Source: Catenaria anguillulae PL171
Taxonomy: Eukaryota; Blastocladiomycota; Blastocladiomycetes; Blastocladiales; Catenariaceae
NCBI GenBank assembly: GCA_002102555.1
Contig: MCFL01000228.1
Coordinates: 1 to 37,304 of the forward strand
Direction of reading: 5' to 3'
DNA: 37,304 bases
The position numbers and the translations under genes were made by a program. Under the pieces are notes generated by a model, which was given only the letters and a program-made list of their open reading frames with translations, searched no databases and was not told the DNA's origin. How positions within the stretch are numbered: position 1 is the first letter of the stretch; every line of letters begins with the position of its first letter. Of the stretch, positions 11,301-20,922 are shown one piece after another.

Positions 11301-11963
11301 AGTGCATAAATCTCGGTCAAGTCTCGATCATGCTGCTCTTGCAAGGCGACCAGCTCGTGAGCTTGGGCCTCAATATGGCCCGTGAGCTCGGATTCCGATT
11401 GTTCCATTATGCTCTGAGATCAGGTAGGGTCAGTAAAGTATCCCGGATGTGAGGTTAAGTGCTCAACCAACCTGGCAGTACAGCAAGTATTCAATGATGA
11501 GTTGTGAAAGCTGAAATAGCTTGACAAAGTTGGGGTCGACGTCTCGCAGATCTGTGCGTATAGCGAGAAGCGTGAGAAAGCAGCAACATCTCCACGTGCC
11601 AATTCGACGACATAAACTACCGTCAGACTCTATATCACAGAATGCAACTGTGTCAATGACTTGCTGTAAGGTCGACGTGTCAACCTGTCCGCATTCAATA
11701 TCCAAGAGAGGAAGACTGTGAGCATTTCATGTATCTTGTCATCTCAGCGTGGTGGCGCATACATCTCGCTGGACCTTGTTTACGTCCACGGACGCCAGAA
11801 TCCGCCAATTGACCCGGTCTCTCCGGCGACGAAACTGAAATCCAGGAACTCCGTGATCAACTGAAGATTGCATTGTCGGCTTAGAGAGCCCGCCATAACG
11901 CTGCTGCAACAAGCGTGTCGGTGACGAAGCAGGCTGGCGCACTGACATGGGAACTGTAGACAT
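8398..11963 (-). CDS. DZIP1: DZIP1/Iguana homologue, basal-body C2H2 zinc-finger coiled-coil protein
   Basis: Six exons (11963-11763, 11684-11621, 11551-11472, 11413-11165, 11090-10100, 10037-8398) join in phase to 1074 aa. Residues ~39-115 match the DZIP1 N-terminal domain: FQFRRRRDRVNWR, VDVNKVQRDVDTSTLQQ, VAFCDIE, then FVKLFQLSQLIIEYLLYCQ. A coiled coil (~117-175) is followed by a single C2H2 finger, C200-x2-C203-x12-H216-x4-H221, ending HLRRRHSDLP, the signature DZIP1 finger. A second acidic/basic coiled coil (~265-340) and a long Ser-rich disordered tail follow; the segment ending EIIWDDMEALTAKQF resembles the family's conserved C-terminal helix. DZIP1 proteins act at basal-body appendages and the transition zone, and in vertebrates tune Hedgehog signalling. 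Here it is a strong marker of a cilium-bearing organism. Introns are 58-78 nt. Transcribed divergently from the NDK gene. Confidence 0.92.
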
Positions 11964-12357
11964 GCTGTGGCGATGACACTGGTTGTTCTGGGTGAAGCAA
12001 AGGTAGGGTGATTCTTGTGCTGGGTGTAGCATTGCCCACGGTCATTCACTTGCAAGCTCATGCTGCCATGACCGTTTCTTTAGAAGATTCCGCCGGCCGC
12101 GACGCCAGCAGCCGCGCACTGATTGTCGATGAAGGCGCGTCGCGTGGTGTCGTCGGAATGTGCAAGCACGTGAGTGCATGTGAAGCTTCTCACCTTGCGC
12201 TGAAGTGATGGTTAGTGCCTTGGTGGTCAAGCTCACCAACCCAGACCTCAACCTGACAACCTGGCCGGTCGGTCGCTTCTCTGCCTCAACGTGCTTGCAC
12301 ATGTGAACGCTGCCCAGCCCATGCACCTGTGACTCAAAACCTCAGTTCGCCATCAAC
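11964..12357. promoter_or_regulatory. Divergent promoter region, DZIP1 / NDK
   Basis: The 394 bp between the two start codons contain a 14-bp perfect inverted repeat (12158-12171 and 12289-12302) whose left arm overlaps CACGTG. The short open frames here show no recognisable protein. I see no strong TATA box. Confidence 0.45.
12158..12302. repeat. 14-bp inverted repeat ATGTGCAAGCACGT with 117-bp spacer
   Basis: The left arm ATGTGCAAGCACGT is at 12158-12171, and its exact reverse complement ACGTGCTTGCACAT is at 12289-12302. The left arm continues into G, giving an E-box CACGTG. The pair sits in the shared upstream region of DZIP1 and NDK. It could be a pair of transcription-factor sites or a stem in an NDK leader transcript; function is unproven. 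Confidence 0.6.
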
Positions 12358-13615
12358 ATGTTTACCCTCCGCTCTGTTGTTCGTCGCGTCGCCACCACTG
12401 GTCCGTTCACCGACGGCTGTCACCGTCTCGTCTCGATTGCGGCATGATATCGCGGTGGACGAAGGGATTGCAACTTGTCCCAGGCGTGGGCGTGTATACT
12501 CACCTGCGGGATTGTGATCGCATCGCACCGTGCAGGCCGCACTTTCGCCACCCAAGCCGCCAAGCAGGCCACGGGCAACACGGGCCGCCGCGCTGCTGTC
12601 GCTGGAGTCATGACTGCGGCCGGTTTTGCTCTTGCCACCACCTACAAGTCGACCACCCGTACGTCATGCTTCGACCTCTGGCCTCGCTTGACGCGACCAT
12701 GGCTACGGCTGACACCCGATGGCTCTTGTCCTCTTGTCCCACGTAACAGAACCGATCGAGGCCGCGGCTGCCGCTCAAAAGGCGCCCATTGCCGGCGTCA
12801 AGGGCACCCCGTCGGAGCGTTCCTTCATTGCCATCAAGCCCGATGGTGTTCAACGTGGTCTTGTCGGTGAAGTGATCAAGCGTTTTGAAGCTCGCGGTTA
12901 CAAGCTCATCGCGATGAAGGTTTTAGTGCCATCCAAGGCCCTCGCCGAGCAGCATTATGCCGATCTTCGCGCGCGTCCCTTCTACCCGGGCCTCGTCGAT
13001 TACATGACCAACGGCAAGGCGCCCGTGGTGGCCATGGTTTGGCAGGGCGTGGACGTGATCCGCCAAGGCCGCAAGTTGATTGGAGCGACCAACCCTCTGG
13101 ATGGTGCGTTTGAATGTTTGGTGAGCGGCCCAGTCGCATGGAGCCATTCATTTTATCGAATCTCATTTTCTTCTTCACTGTGCACGTGTAGCCGAGCCTG
13201 GGTACACTTTTGCATTAGCGCTTCGCAATGTCTCACTTGTCCTTGGCTGACCATCCGCCTGTTGCCTTGCGGCGTCGTTGATTCGGCCATCCAGCTGTAC
13301 GTTCATCCTGTCAATGTCGCGATCCGGCAAACTCGTCGAGTACATAGTATTGACCCAAACCTGAACCACTCTTCACCCACAGCTCTCCGGGCCGATTTCT
13401 GTGTTAGCACAGGGCGCAATATCATTCACGGCAGCGACTCGTACGAGTCGGCCAATACCGAAATCGCCCTTTGGTTCAACGAATCCGAGATTTTTGACTG
13501 GTTCGCTGGCAATTTTTTCAACACTTGCGACTCAAATTTTGATTCTAACGCTCAGTCATGCTGTCGACTCAACAGGAACCAAGCTAACGCCTCGTGGATT
13601 GTGTCCGCCAACTGA
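12358..13615 (+). CDS. Nucleoside diphosphate kinase with mitochondrial-type N-terminus
   Basis: NDK transfers a phosphate from NTP to NDP through a phospho-histidine. Exons 12358-12400, 12536-12658, 12750-13103, 13383-13500 and 13576-13615 give about 225 aa. The first ~60 residues are basic, Ser/Thr/Ala-rich and then hydrophobic (MFTLRSVVRRVATTGRTF, AGVMTAAGFALATTY), a likely mitochondrial presequence plus membrane segment. The NDK core follows: ERSFIAIKPDGVQRGLVG, RFEARGYKL, HYADLRARPFYPGLVDYM, MVWQG, then STGRNIIHGSD with the active-site His, SANTEIALWF, and a C-terminal NASWI like the family's NWIY. One problem is that the invariant APGT loop after TNPLDA is missing from this model. A 10-nt segment CCGAGCCTGG at 13192-13201 would supply AEPG but breaks phase. 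Introns 3 (279 nt) and 4 (75 nt) are stop-free multiples of three, so one continuous frame runs through them. Confidence 0.85.
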
Positions 13616-13822
13616 TTTCCGTCAGTGTGCCCTGAGTGTGTCCTCTCCCAGCAGATGACGCCTTTTCTTATCAGTACTACACCGCCTGAACTCCTCGTGC
13701 GTAAATCGAGCAGTGTTATTCTATTGGATCGGATATACATCCACAATGAACTTAACGTTTACTTGCTCTTACCCTTGGCATTTCTGCCGCTTCTCGTTTG
13801 CTTTGCGCCTCGACCCTGCTAC

Positions 13823-14761
13823 TCACCTTGACTTTGATTGCACTCGCAACTCGACACGAATCGCCTCCAAATGGTCAAACCTGACCCGAGGATCATCCGC
13901 CTCAACCCGATGCCACAGTTCGGCCTCGTTGGTCGCCAAAAGAGCCCGCTGTGACAATGGTGACTGGGCATACTTTGCTCTGGAAATGCTCAACATGACC
14001 GACTGCGACTTGCGAGACCAAAACTCGGCTTGGTCAATCGACAATGGGAGCAGCTTTCGAGCTTGCCGTGCCGCGAGCGAAGTGTCTGCGCCAATATGTG
14101 GATACCCAGATCCAGACCCTGACCCAGTTGACCACATGCAGGCTCCTTGAGCGGCGGCGACACTTGCACCGCGGCCTCTTCCTTTTGCTGGCGGACGAGC
14201 CATCCGCTGCATCATTTCGGCCTGCTCTCGCATCTCCTCGATCTCCTCGGCCGCTTGAATCCCAAAAACGGCCTGTTCCAAAGTCATCCCATCCTTTCTT
14301 GTGTCCGGTTGCACCTTGCCCTCTTTGGAAAACGCAATGAACGCATCCCGAGAGCAAACGAGCATCTTGGCGCCTTGGTACGCATGCTCGATTGATGGCC
14401 AGGTATACCCCATCCATTGAAATTCGGACATGTCAAAGTTGGACAGGACATTGCGCCAGCACTGGATGCTCGCAAGAGCCGTGTACTCGGACGGGTTACG
14501 GACATGTTCGCCACGGCCCTGGCCTGGTGGGACATCCGGGGATTGCGAGTAGAATTCGAGTTGGTCCCGGCTGCCTTTGTCCTTGGAGTCTGTCTTGACC
14601 GATTGATTTGCCGTGAGTTGCAATGAACGATCCGTGCGAGAGCCAGCATTTCTTGATGTCAGTCCCGATGGCGAAGCGGGCAGAGGTTGTTGCTGCCGGC
14701 CGTGACGCTGTGGCCGGGCGGCAGTTTGATGTACAGAATGGGAATGCTTCAACTTCTTCAT
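13823..14761 (-). CDS. NADAR-domain (YbiA/DUF1768-like) protein, copy 1
   Basis: This intronless 312-aa protein has a basic, low-complexity N-terminal ~65 residues and then a NADAR-like core: LEFYSQSPDVPPGQG, NVLSNFD, YTWPSIEHAYQGAKM, ARQARKLLPL, VMLSISRAKYAQ and RALLATNEAELWH, ending in RFDHLEAIRVEL. NADAR proteins are N-glycosidases acting on ADP-ribose or riboflavin intermediates; E. coli YbiA shows the same FY...SNF...W-P-x-EH-x-FQAQK pattern. Compared with the neighbour at 16 kb it carries ~60 extra residues, partly charged helix (EEIEEMREQAEMMQRMA) and partly Gly/Ser-rich, between the two halves of the fold. Residues between FYS and LSNF are also an expansion relative to bacterial YbiA. 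The usual C-terminal W-x-G...G-x-N-x-L-G motif is not evident, so activity is uncertain. Convergent with NDK. Confidence 0.75.
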   Translation of the reverse strand: MKKLKHSHSVHQTAARPQRHGRQQQPLPASPSGLTSRNAGSRTDRSLQLTANQSVKTDSKDKGSRDQLEFYSQSPDVPPGQGRGEHVRNPSEYTALASIQCWRNVLSNFDMSEFQWMGYTWPSIEHAYQGAKMLVCSRDAFIAFSKEGKVQPDTRKDGMTLEQAVFGIQAAEEIEEMREQAEMMQRMARPPAKGRGRGASVAAAQGACMWSTGSGSGSGYPHIGADTSLAARQARKLLPLSIDQAEFWSRKSQSVMLSISRAKYAQSPLSQRALLATNEAELWHRVEADDPRVRFDHLEAIRVELRVQSKSR

Positions 14762-16061
14762 GGTTTCGTTTGGGCGGCGGGCAGTTAGCGCAATGCTGCT
14801 TGAGAGTGGTTGGGGACCAACCTTCCTTTTGAGCGACTCTGTAATTTACACGCTTGGCTTCCATCTCAGGACGAGCTTGTGTGATTTGTCCGAAATGAGT
14901 CCATGCACCATGTCAGTGAGTTGTTGGCCGGCAATCGCAGGAAGCAAATGAGCTGATCCAACTGAGAGTCAGCACAGCACAGCGTAGCAATAGATCCTTC
15001 TCCGATTGTACTGGACAATCACGAGGCTTCATGTCCAACAACAACGAGGTATGCCGGCCATGTTCCTAGGAGCCGAGCTCAACGCAATCCCTTTGAGGTC
15101 ATTGGTAGAGGTCCCAGCAAGAAACAGGCGAGAAGATGACAGAGCCCTTTATAAATGTTGGATGCTTGTGGTCGCAGCGCTCAAGCACCACCAAATCAAT
15201 ATGTCGAGTGTGGGTGTCTCGTCGACTGCCCCATCGGAGTACTTGAATGCAATAAATCCCTGCCGCGCCTTTTCCCGCCACCACGACAATATGTAGACGG
15301 ATCCCGCCACGCTCAACACATATCGACACAACTTCGTCGCAGTGGGTTGGAGCCGACACAAGGGCCGTTGGCAAACAAAGAGACGGAACATGTCAATAAA
15401 TCAGCCGCGGGCAAATCGTGCATGATGGAGGAATAACACACATGATGAGAAAGGAACGCCAGGTTTCAAAACGCGGCAATAGAGCCGCTACAGTCGTTCT
15501 TGGACGTGGGATTTGTGCCCGCTCGCTTTGACCCACGTTTGCAAAGACACATGAGACAAGAGAATGCGCGTTTCAATAAGTATCCAAAGCGGGAGGTATC
15601 CGACAGGACGCGGGAAATCATTGCTGTCGCGTGATCTGGCTAGCAGATCGTAGTGGTTGGGGGGGGGGGCGTCAGTACGTTACAGCTACATACCATATCT
15701 TTAAGGGGTTGATGTGCTATGCACACATGACAGGGTGGGCTTGTTCGTTCGCGGGAGATATACTTATGATAGCACGCCGCGAGATTGGCGAAAGGTCCGC
15801 CAGCAGGAAGCCGAGGCAGGCCGAAAGCACGAGGTTGAGTGGGGCGCCCTAGTGCTGAGCGATGTAGCCTGCGTTGCACAAGGCATTGGTTGAGGTCAGA
15901 CGCAGTGAGAGAGGGAATGAGGCAGATGCGATGATGCTGGTCAGTCAAGCGCCGACGCCCCGTTGAGATGGAAGAGACGAGTGACTCACTGACACACTTG
16001 GAGGACAGCTGGCATGAAAGGCATGAAAAAAACGCAGTGAGAAGATGAGTCCATAGCCGTA
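14762..16061. other. 1.3-kb spacer between the two NADAR genes
   Basis: No gene was recognised. The longest frames (122 aa at 14496-14864 minus, 141 aa at 15640-16065 minus) look random. A palindromic TTTATAAA at 15148-15155, preceded by C-rich sequence, could be a TATA box for copy 1, though it is about 390 bp from that start. A run of 11 G lies at 15659-15669. I see no trace of a third NADAR copy. Confidence 0.5.
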
Positions 16062-16847
16062 TCACGAATCTTCACTTTCACTTGCTATCGGCTCAAAAAG
16101 CTTGTCACCCAACTCCTCGGCCGCTCTCCGCTCGAGGTCCTCGACCTCGTTCCCAACCGCCACCTCCATAGTATCTTGGGCCACGCTGAGCTCGTCCCGA
16201 ATCCGCTCCAAGTGCTCAAACCTCACGGGCGCAACCCTTGGCCCGGCATGCCACAACTGAGCCCCGCGCGTCTCCCTCAACACTTGCTTTCCAAGTTCAC
16301 ACGCGCGATACTTTTCCCTGGCAATCTCCTCCATGACTTGCCAACTCATCTGTCCCCACTCCCTGACCTTTATCGGCGGCAGCACAAGCAACTTGCGACT
16401 ATTCCTAGCGACCAACGCCGACTGCACGCCAATGTGCGCAAACTCGCCGCGGTCGTCGCGAGTGGAATCCAGCGCAAACGCGGCCATAGCGTGTTGATTG
16501 ACGAGGCCCATTTTGGCGCCCTGGAAGGCGTGTTCAATGGAGGCCCATTGGTGGTTGCGCCACGAGAAGGGCGTGGTCGAGTCAAAGTTGGACAGGACAC
16601 GGCGCCAGTGCGGAATGGCAGCGAGAGCAGTGTACACGGATGGGTCGTGGACGCGTTCGCCTGGGCCGTGGCCGGGAGGGACGGGCTTGCTGCCAGAGAA
16701 GAAGCGGAGAATGTCTGGTGGGCCGTCAGAGGTCGGTGGTGATGGTTGGGAAGCTGAATTGGCTGTGGTTGTGCATGGGCGGGCGTACGGCAATGTCGTG
16801 GACAATGAAGATGTGCCAGTGGATCGTTGGGTGCGAACCTTTGGCAT
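16062..16847 (-). CDS. NADAR-domain (YbiA/DUF1768-like) protein, copy 2
   Basis: This intronless gene encodes 261 aa from the ATG at 16847 (MPKVRTQRSTG), or 286 aa from an in-frame ATG at 16922. The later start was preferred because it lines up with the MKKLKHS start of copy 1. The core matches copy 1 block by block: ILRFFSGSKPVPPGHGPGER, VLSNFD, HQWASIEHAFQGAKM, ARNSRKLLVLPP, VMEEIAREKYRA, QVLRETRGAQLWH and RFEHLERIRDEL. It lacks the ~60-residue insertion of copy 1 and is probably closer to the ancestral length. The acidic C-terminal tail (EDLERRAAEELG...SESEDS) is specific to this copy. Same strand and family as copy 1, so a tandem duplication is likely, though identity is moderate and the event therefore old. 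It shares 444 bp of upstream sequence with Sec24. Confidence 0.75.
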   Translation of the reverse strand: MPKVRTQRSTGTSSLSTTLPYARPCTTTANSASQPSPPTSDGPPDILRFFSGSKPVPPGHGPGERVHDPSVYTALAAIPHWRRVLSNFDSTTPFSWRNHQWASIEHAFQGAKMGLVNQHAMAAFALDSTRDDRGEFAHIGVQSALVARNSRKLLVLPPIKVREWGQMSWQVMEEIAREKYRACELGKQVLRETRGAQLWHAGPRVAPVRFEHLERIRDELSVAQDTMEVAVGNEVEDLERRAAEELGDKLFEPIASESEDS

Positions 16848-17291
16848 GATGGCGAGGATGGTGTTGGGCGAGTTAAAAGCTGTAACAAAGTGGACTTGCG
16901 AGTGGTGGATAGCCCTCATCATCTGATTATGCCATTACATAACATAACGTCGAATGAAGCCGTCACCGAGGCCTGTTGTTGTGGACCAAGTCGAATGGAC
17001 TCTGGCATGGAGCGGCAGGCCAGGTGCGGACACGACTCTCCTCTGATGCAAGGATGGATCGGCGTCCTCGGCAACTCAAGAGATCGGACTTGCAATGGGC
17101 GTTGGCGTTTGGATTGACGCCGCCACGTCCACGGCAACACTCGCGCGACTCGCAACCTCACGCCGTCATGCCATGACGAAACAACGACGACGACGAGGCC
17201 AATCAATGGATCAAGACTGAATACCGGAGACTGCAACCTGATTCGCATTCGCTCCTCTGACTGCAGCTGCTCACCGACGCCCACTGACGCC
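16848..17291. promoter_or_regulatory. Divergent region between NADAR copy 2 and Sec24
   Basis: The 444 bp between start codons contain no convincing gene. If the longer copy-2 start at 16922 is used, 75 bp of this are coding. The Sec24 start lies in GACGCCATGC. Confidence 0.4.
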
Positions 17292-20200
17292 ATGCAAGGC
17301 TACGGATACCCGTACCCCAACCAAACCCCAACTCAACAGCCGCCCTACGGCCAGGGTCCGGCTCAGGGCCAGGGCCAGGGCCAGCCCTTGGGCCAACCGC
17401 CCTCCAGCATGCCTCAGCAGGCGCAGCAGGGCTACCCACCAAACCCCACCGCAAGTGCGTTCATCTCCTCCCGTCATCCATGCGTGATCCACACCAAGTT
17501 GAACCATCTCTCGTTGTTTTCGGATATCCACCAGACGGCGCTCCGCCCATGCAGGGCTACCCTGGTGCCGCTCCTCCTCCAGGCCCTCCCGGTATGCCGG
17601 GCTATCCGCCCCAGCAGCCAATGTACGGCCAACAACAGCAGGGGTACCCGCCACAACAGCAGCAACCGTACGCGTCGGCTGCTGCACCGCCGCCTCAGGC
17701 TCCACCCATGGGCTACCCGCCATCCTCTGCACCTCCGACTTCGGGTACGCCTGTTCCAGGCCAGCCGCCCGCCAACGGCATGCTCGCCCAACAACAAGCT
17801 CCGCCCATGGCGCCCAGCACGTCACCGCCGCACGCTTCTGCATCGGCCTCTGCGCGTCGTCGTCTGTACCCTGAATCGCAAGCGCAGGCATATGGCGCTG
17901 GATCGCCTGCTCCTCCCCAGCAGCAGCAGACGATGCAGGGTTACCCCGCCGGCCAGCAATCCATGCAGCAGCAGCAGTCATCGTTCCAAGGGTACCCTGG
18001 CGGTCAGCCGCCCATGCAAGGGCAACCGCAACAGCAGCAGGGATACCCTGGCCAACCGCCCATGCAATCGCCTGTGCAGCAGCAACCCGGTCCGTACGGC
18101 AGCGGCGCTCCGCAGCCGCCCATGCCGCAACAGCCGCAATATCAACAGCAACAGCCAGGCTTCCCGTCCGCTCCGCCCTCGGCACAACCTTCCATGTCGC
18201 AGCTCACAAACGGCATGAGCACCATGTCGCTTGGTAGCAACCAAGGCCAGTCGCAGCAAAACATGTATTACCAACAGCAACAACAACCTGGGTTCCCGCA
18301 ACAGCCTCAACAGCAGCAACAGCAAAAATCGAAAATCGATCCAAACAACATCCCCTCGCCCGTCGACGTGCAAGCCCTGGACCAAGCCGCATACACATCG
18401 GAACCCTACCGGACGTGCTCGAAAACCATGCCGCCGCTTCCCTCGACGCGCTTCCGCGTGTTTGACGAGGGCATTGCCTCGCCACGGTTTGTGCGCATGA
18501 CCACGTACAATGTGCCCGCGACCGAAGAGCTGCTCGCGCAATCCATGCTTCCACTCGGATGCATTGTGCAACCGCTGGCCGAGCTGGAGCCGGGCGAGGC
18601 AGAGATCGAGGTGGTTCAGCCGGCGACGGAAGGTGGCCCCCCGCGATGCCGTCGGTGCCGCGCATACATCAACCCGATGATGATGTTCACGCAGGGTGGA
18701 CGCAAGTTTGTGTGCAACTTTTGCACGCTCGAGAACGAGGTGCCCGCAGAGTACTTTTCGAATCTCGACATGAATGGCCGCCGCCTCGATATCATGCAGC
18801 GCCCCGAGCTTCGGTGCGGCACGGTCGAGTATATTGCCGGCAAGGAGTTTTACTCGCAGCCGCCACAGCCAGTGGCGTACGTGATTGCCATTGATGTGTC
18901 ATGGAATGCCGTCCAGAGCGGCTTGTTGGCGCAGGTTGCAAAGATTGTCCGGGATTGGTTGTACACGGAAGGCGCAGAGGAAAGGTTTCCCAAGGGCGCA
19001 AAGGTTGGTGTCGTCACGTATGATCGCGCCGTGCATTTCTACAACTTCCACGTACGTTTGATTTTTCTTCTTGCTCATTTTCAAGCAAGAACTTGACGCC
19101 TTTTTTTTTGGATCACTCTAGCCGTCCCTCGAGCAATACCAAATGCTCATTGTCCCCGACATTGACGACATGTTTGTGCCCATCTCGACGGGCTTTTTGG
19201 TCGACCCATTCGAATCCCGGCCCGCCATTGAATCTTTCTTGGACGCCCTGCCTACGCTCTTTACCGAAAACCGGTATGCCGACGCCGTACTGGGTTCGGT
19301 CGTGCACTCGCTGGTGGCACACCTCAAGGACCGCGGCGGCCGCCTCTTGCTGTTCCACACATCACTGCCCACCACGGGCCCAGGCGCGCTCAAGAACCGC
19401 GAAGACCCAAAGCTGTATGGCACCGACAAGGAGCGCACGCTGTACCAACCTGCAGAACCGTTTTACGCCACGCTGGCAAAGGATGCAGTTGCTGCAGGCG
19501 TGTGCATTGACATGTTCCTGTTCCCGTACTCGTACTTGGACGTGGCCACGATTGGGTCGCTCGCCAGCACATCGGGTGGCGAGGTCATCATGTACCCGCA
19601 GTTTCAGCTGGAGCGCGACGGCGCCAAATTGCACACGGACGTGCTCCGGTCGCTCACGCGGCCGTTTGGGTACAATGCCATGATGCGCGTGCGCGTGTCG
19701 CAGGGGCTCCGGGTCGTGGACCATTTGGGCAACTTCTTGTCCAAAGACGGCGTGGACTTGGAACTTGCGGGCATTGACGCAGACAAGGCCATTGCAGTGG
19801 CACTCAAGCACGACGGCAAGCTCGATGAAAAGACCGACTCGGCCATTCAAATTGCGCTCTTGTACACAACCACGACGGGCCAAAGGCGCATTCGCGTGCA
19901 CTCCGTGTCCTTGTCCAACACCAACCAGCTCGGCAACGTGTTCCGGTTTGCCGAACTCGACACCACCGTCAACTACCTTGCGAAATCGGCCGCGTCTGCT
20001 GCGCTTAACACACTCCTTGGCACGGTCCGCTCGCAGCTCACTGAAAAGTGCGTCAAAGTGCTCGCCAGCTACCGCAAAAACTGCGCCGCCGCCACCTCGC
20101 CGGGGCAACTCATCTTGCCCGAAACCTTCAAACTGTTCCCTCTGTGCACGCTTGCCCTGCACAAGCACCGTGCGTTGCGCGCGGGCGATGTGCCCTCGGA

Positions 20201-20922
20201 CATGCGCGTGGCGGCGCTGCGTGAGCTCAAATCCATCTCGGTGCCCTTGTCGGTGCCTCTGCTGTACCCACGCATGTACGCCTTGCATGTACCCGAAGGT
20301 GCGGGCGACCCCAATGCGCCGCCGGTCCACACACGCGTGTCGTATGAGCGGCTCGAGCCGCACGGCTTGTACTTGGTGGAAAACGGCCAAGTGGCCATGA
20401 TGTGGGTTGGCCGGCAAGTCGCTCAGGACACGTTGCAAGGGGTGTTTGGCGTGGATGCCATTGAGCAGGTGGATTTGCGCATGCATGTGATTCCTCCGCG
20501 CGACCACCCGATGAACGCCCGCGTGCAGGCGTTACTGGTCGACATTGCTGCGAGGTATCGCAGGCACTTGTCCATTCAAATTGTCAGGCAGGGCATGGAT
20601 CAGGTCGAGCTCGAGTTGCTTGGGTACATGGTCGAGGACAAGAATCATGAGGCCATGAGCTATGTGGATTTCTTGGTGTTTGTTCATCGCCAGATCCATG
20701 CTGAGGCACGTAGTACGTTGTGATGTTACTCACCACCCTTGTGCAGTGTGTCAAGCGCTTTTGCAATGGTATTGCGCCGAACACTAACACCGTCTCTTTT
20801 TTTTGTTTTGTTGTTGAACAGATACGCGGGAAACCGTAAGTGTGTCATCGGCTGCAACTATGGCGTACAATTTCGGTGGTGGAGCCTTTGGCATGGCGGC
20901 TGGCGGTGCCATGGCCCGGTAA
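17292..20922 (+). CDS. SEC24: Sec24, COPII coat cargo-binding subunit
   Basis: Sec24 pairs with Sec23 in the inner COPII coat and selects cargo at ER exit sites. Exons 17292-17454, 17535-19051, 19122-20712 and 20822-20922 give 1123 aa. The first ~350 residues are Gln/Pro/Gly/Tyr-rich (GYPPQQ, PPMQGYPG), as in many Sec24 N-termini. The zinc finger is C426-RR-C429...C448-NF-C451, after the RFVRMTTYNVPATEELL segment. The trunk opens with PVAYVIAIDVSWNAVQSGLL; the beta-sandwich and helical regions follow (RIRVHSVSLSNTNQLGNVFR, CVKVLASYRKNC). A gelsolin-like domain (LYLVENGQVAMMWVGRQV) and AMSYVDFLVFVHRQIHAEAR close the core. Introns are 80, 70 and 109 nt. The last intron (GTACGT donor, long T tract, TTGAACAG) adds a Gly/Ala-rich tail ending GGAMAR; without it the frame stops at 20723. 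Confidence 0.95.

Noticed and set aside
13104-13382. Treating the continuous NDK frame through 13104-13382 as exon
   Set aside because: The translated segment (GAFECLVSGPVAWSHSFYRI...) has no NDK similarity and would insert ~93 residues into the catalytic core.
14496-14864. Minus-strand 122-aa frame overlapping the NADAR copy-1 start
   Set aside because: Out of frame with the NADAR core, and its N-terminus has no counterpart in copy 2.
15148-15155. TTTATAAA as a strong TATA box
   Set aside because: The sequence is palindromic and about 390 bp from the nearest start; left as a note rather than a called promoter.
15640-16065. Minus-strand 141-aa frame in the NADAR spacer
   Set aside because: Pro/Thr/Cys-rich random composition, spans the G11 run, no homology or splice context.
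17271-18185. Minus-strand Ala/Gly/Arg-rich frame of 304 aa opposite the Sec24 N-terminus
   Set aside because: Arises from CAG/CCG repeats encoding Gln/Pro on the plus strand.
19362-20507. Minus-strand frame of 381 aa inside Sec24
   Set aside because: Antisense shadow; Sec24 conservation continues on the plus strand through the same interval.
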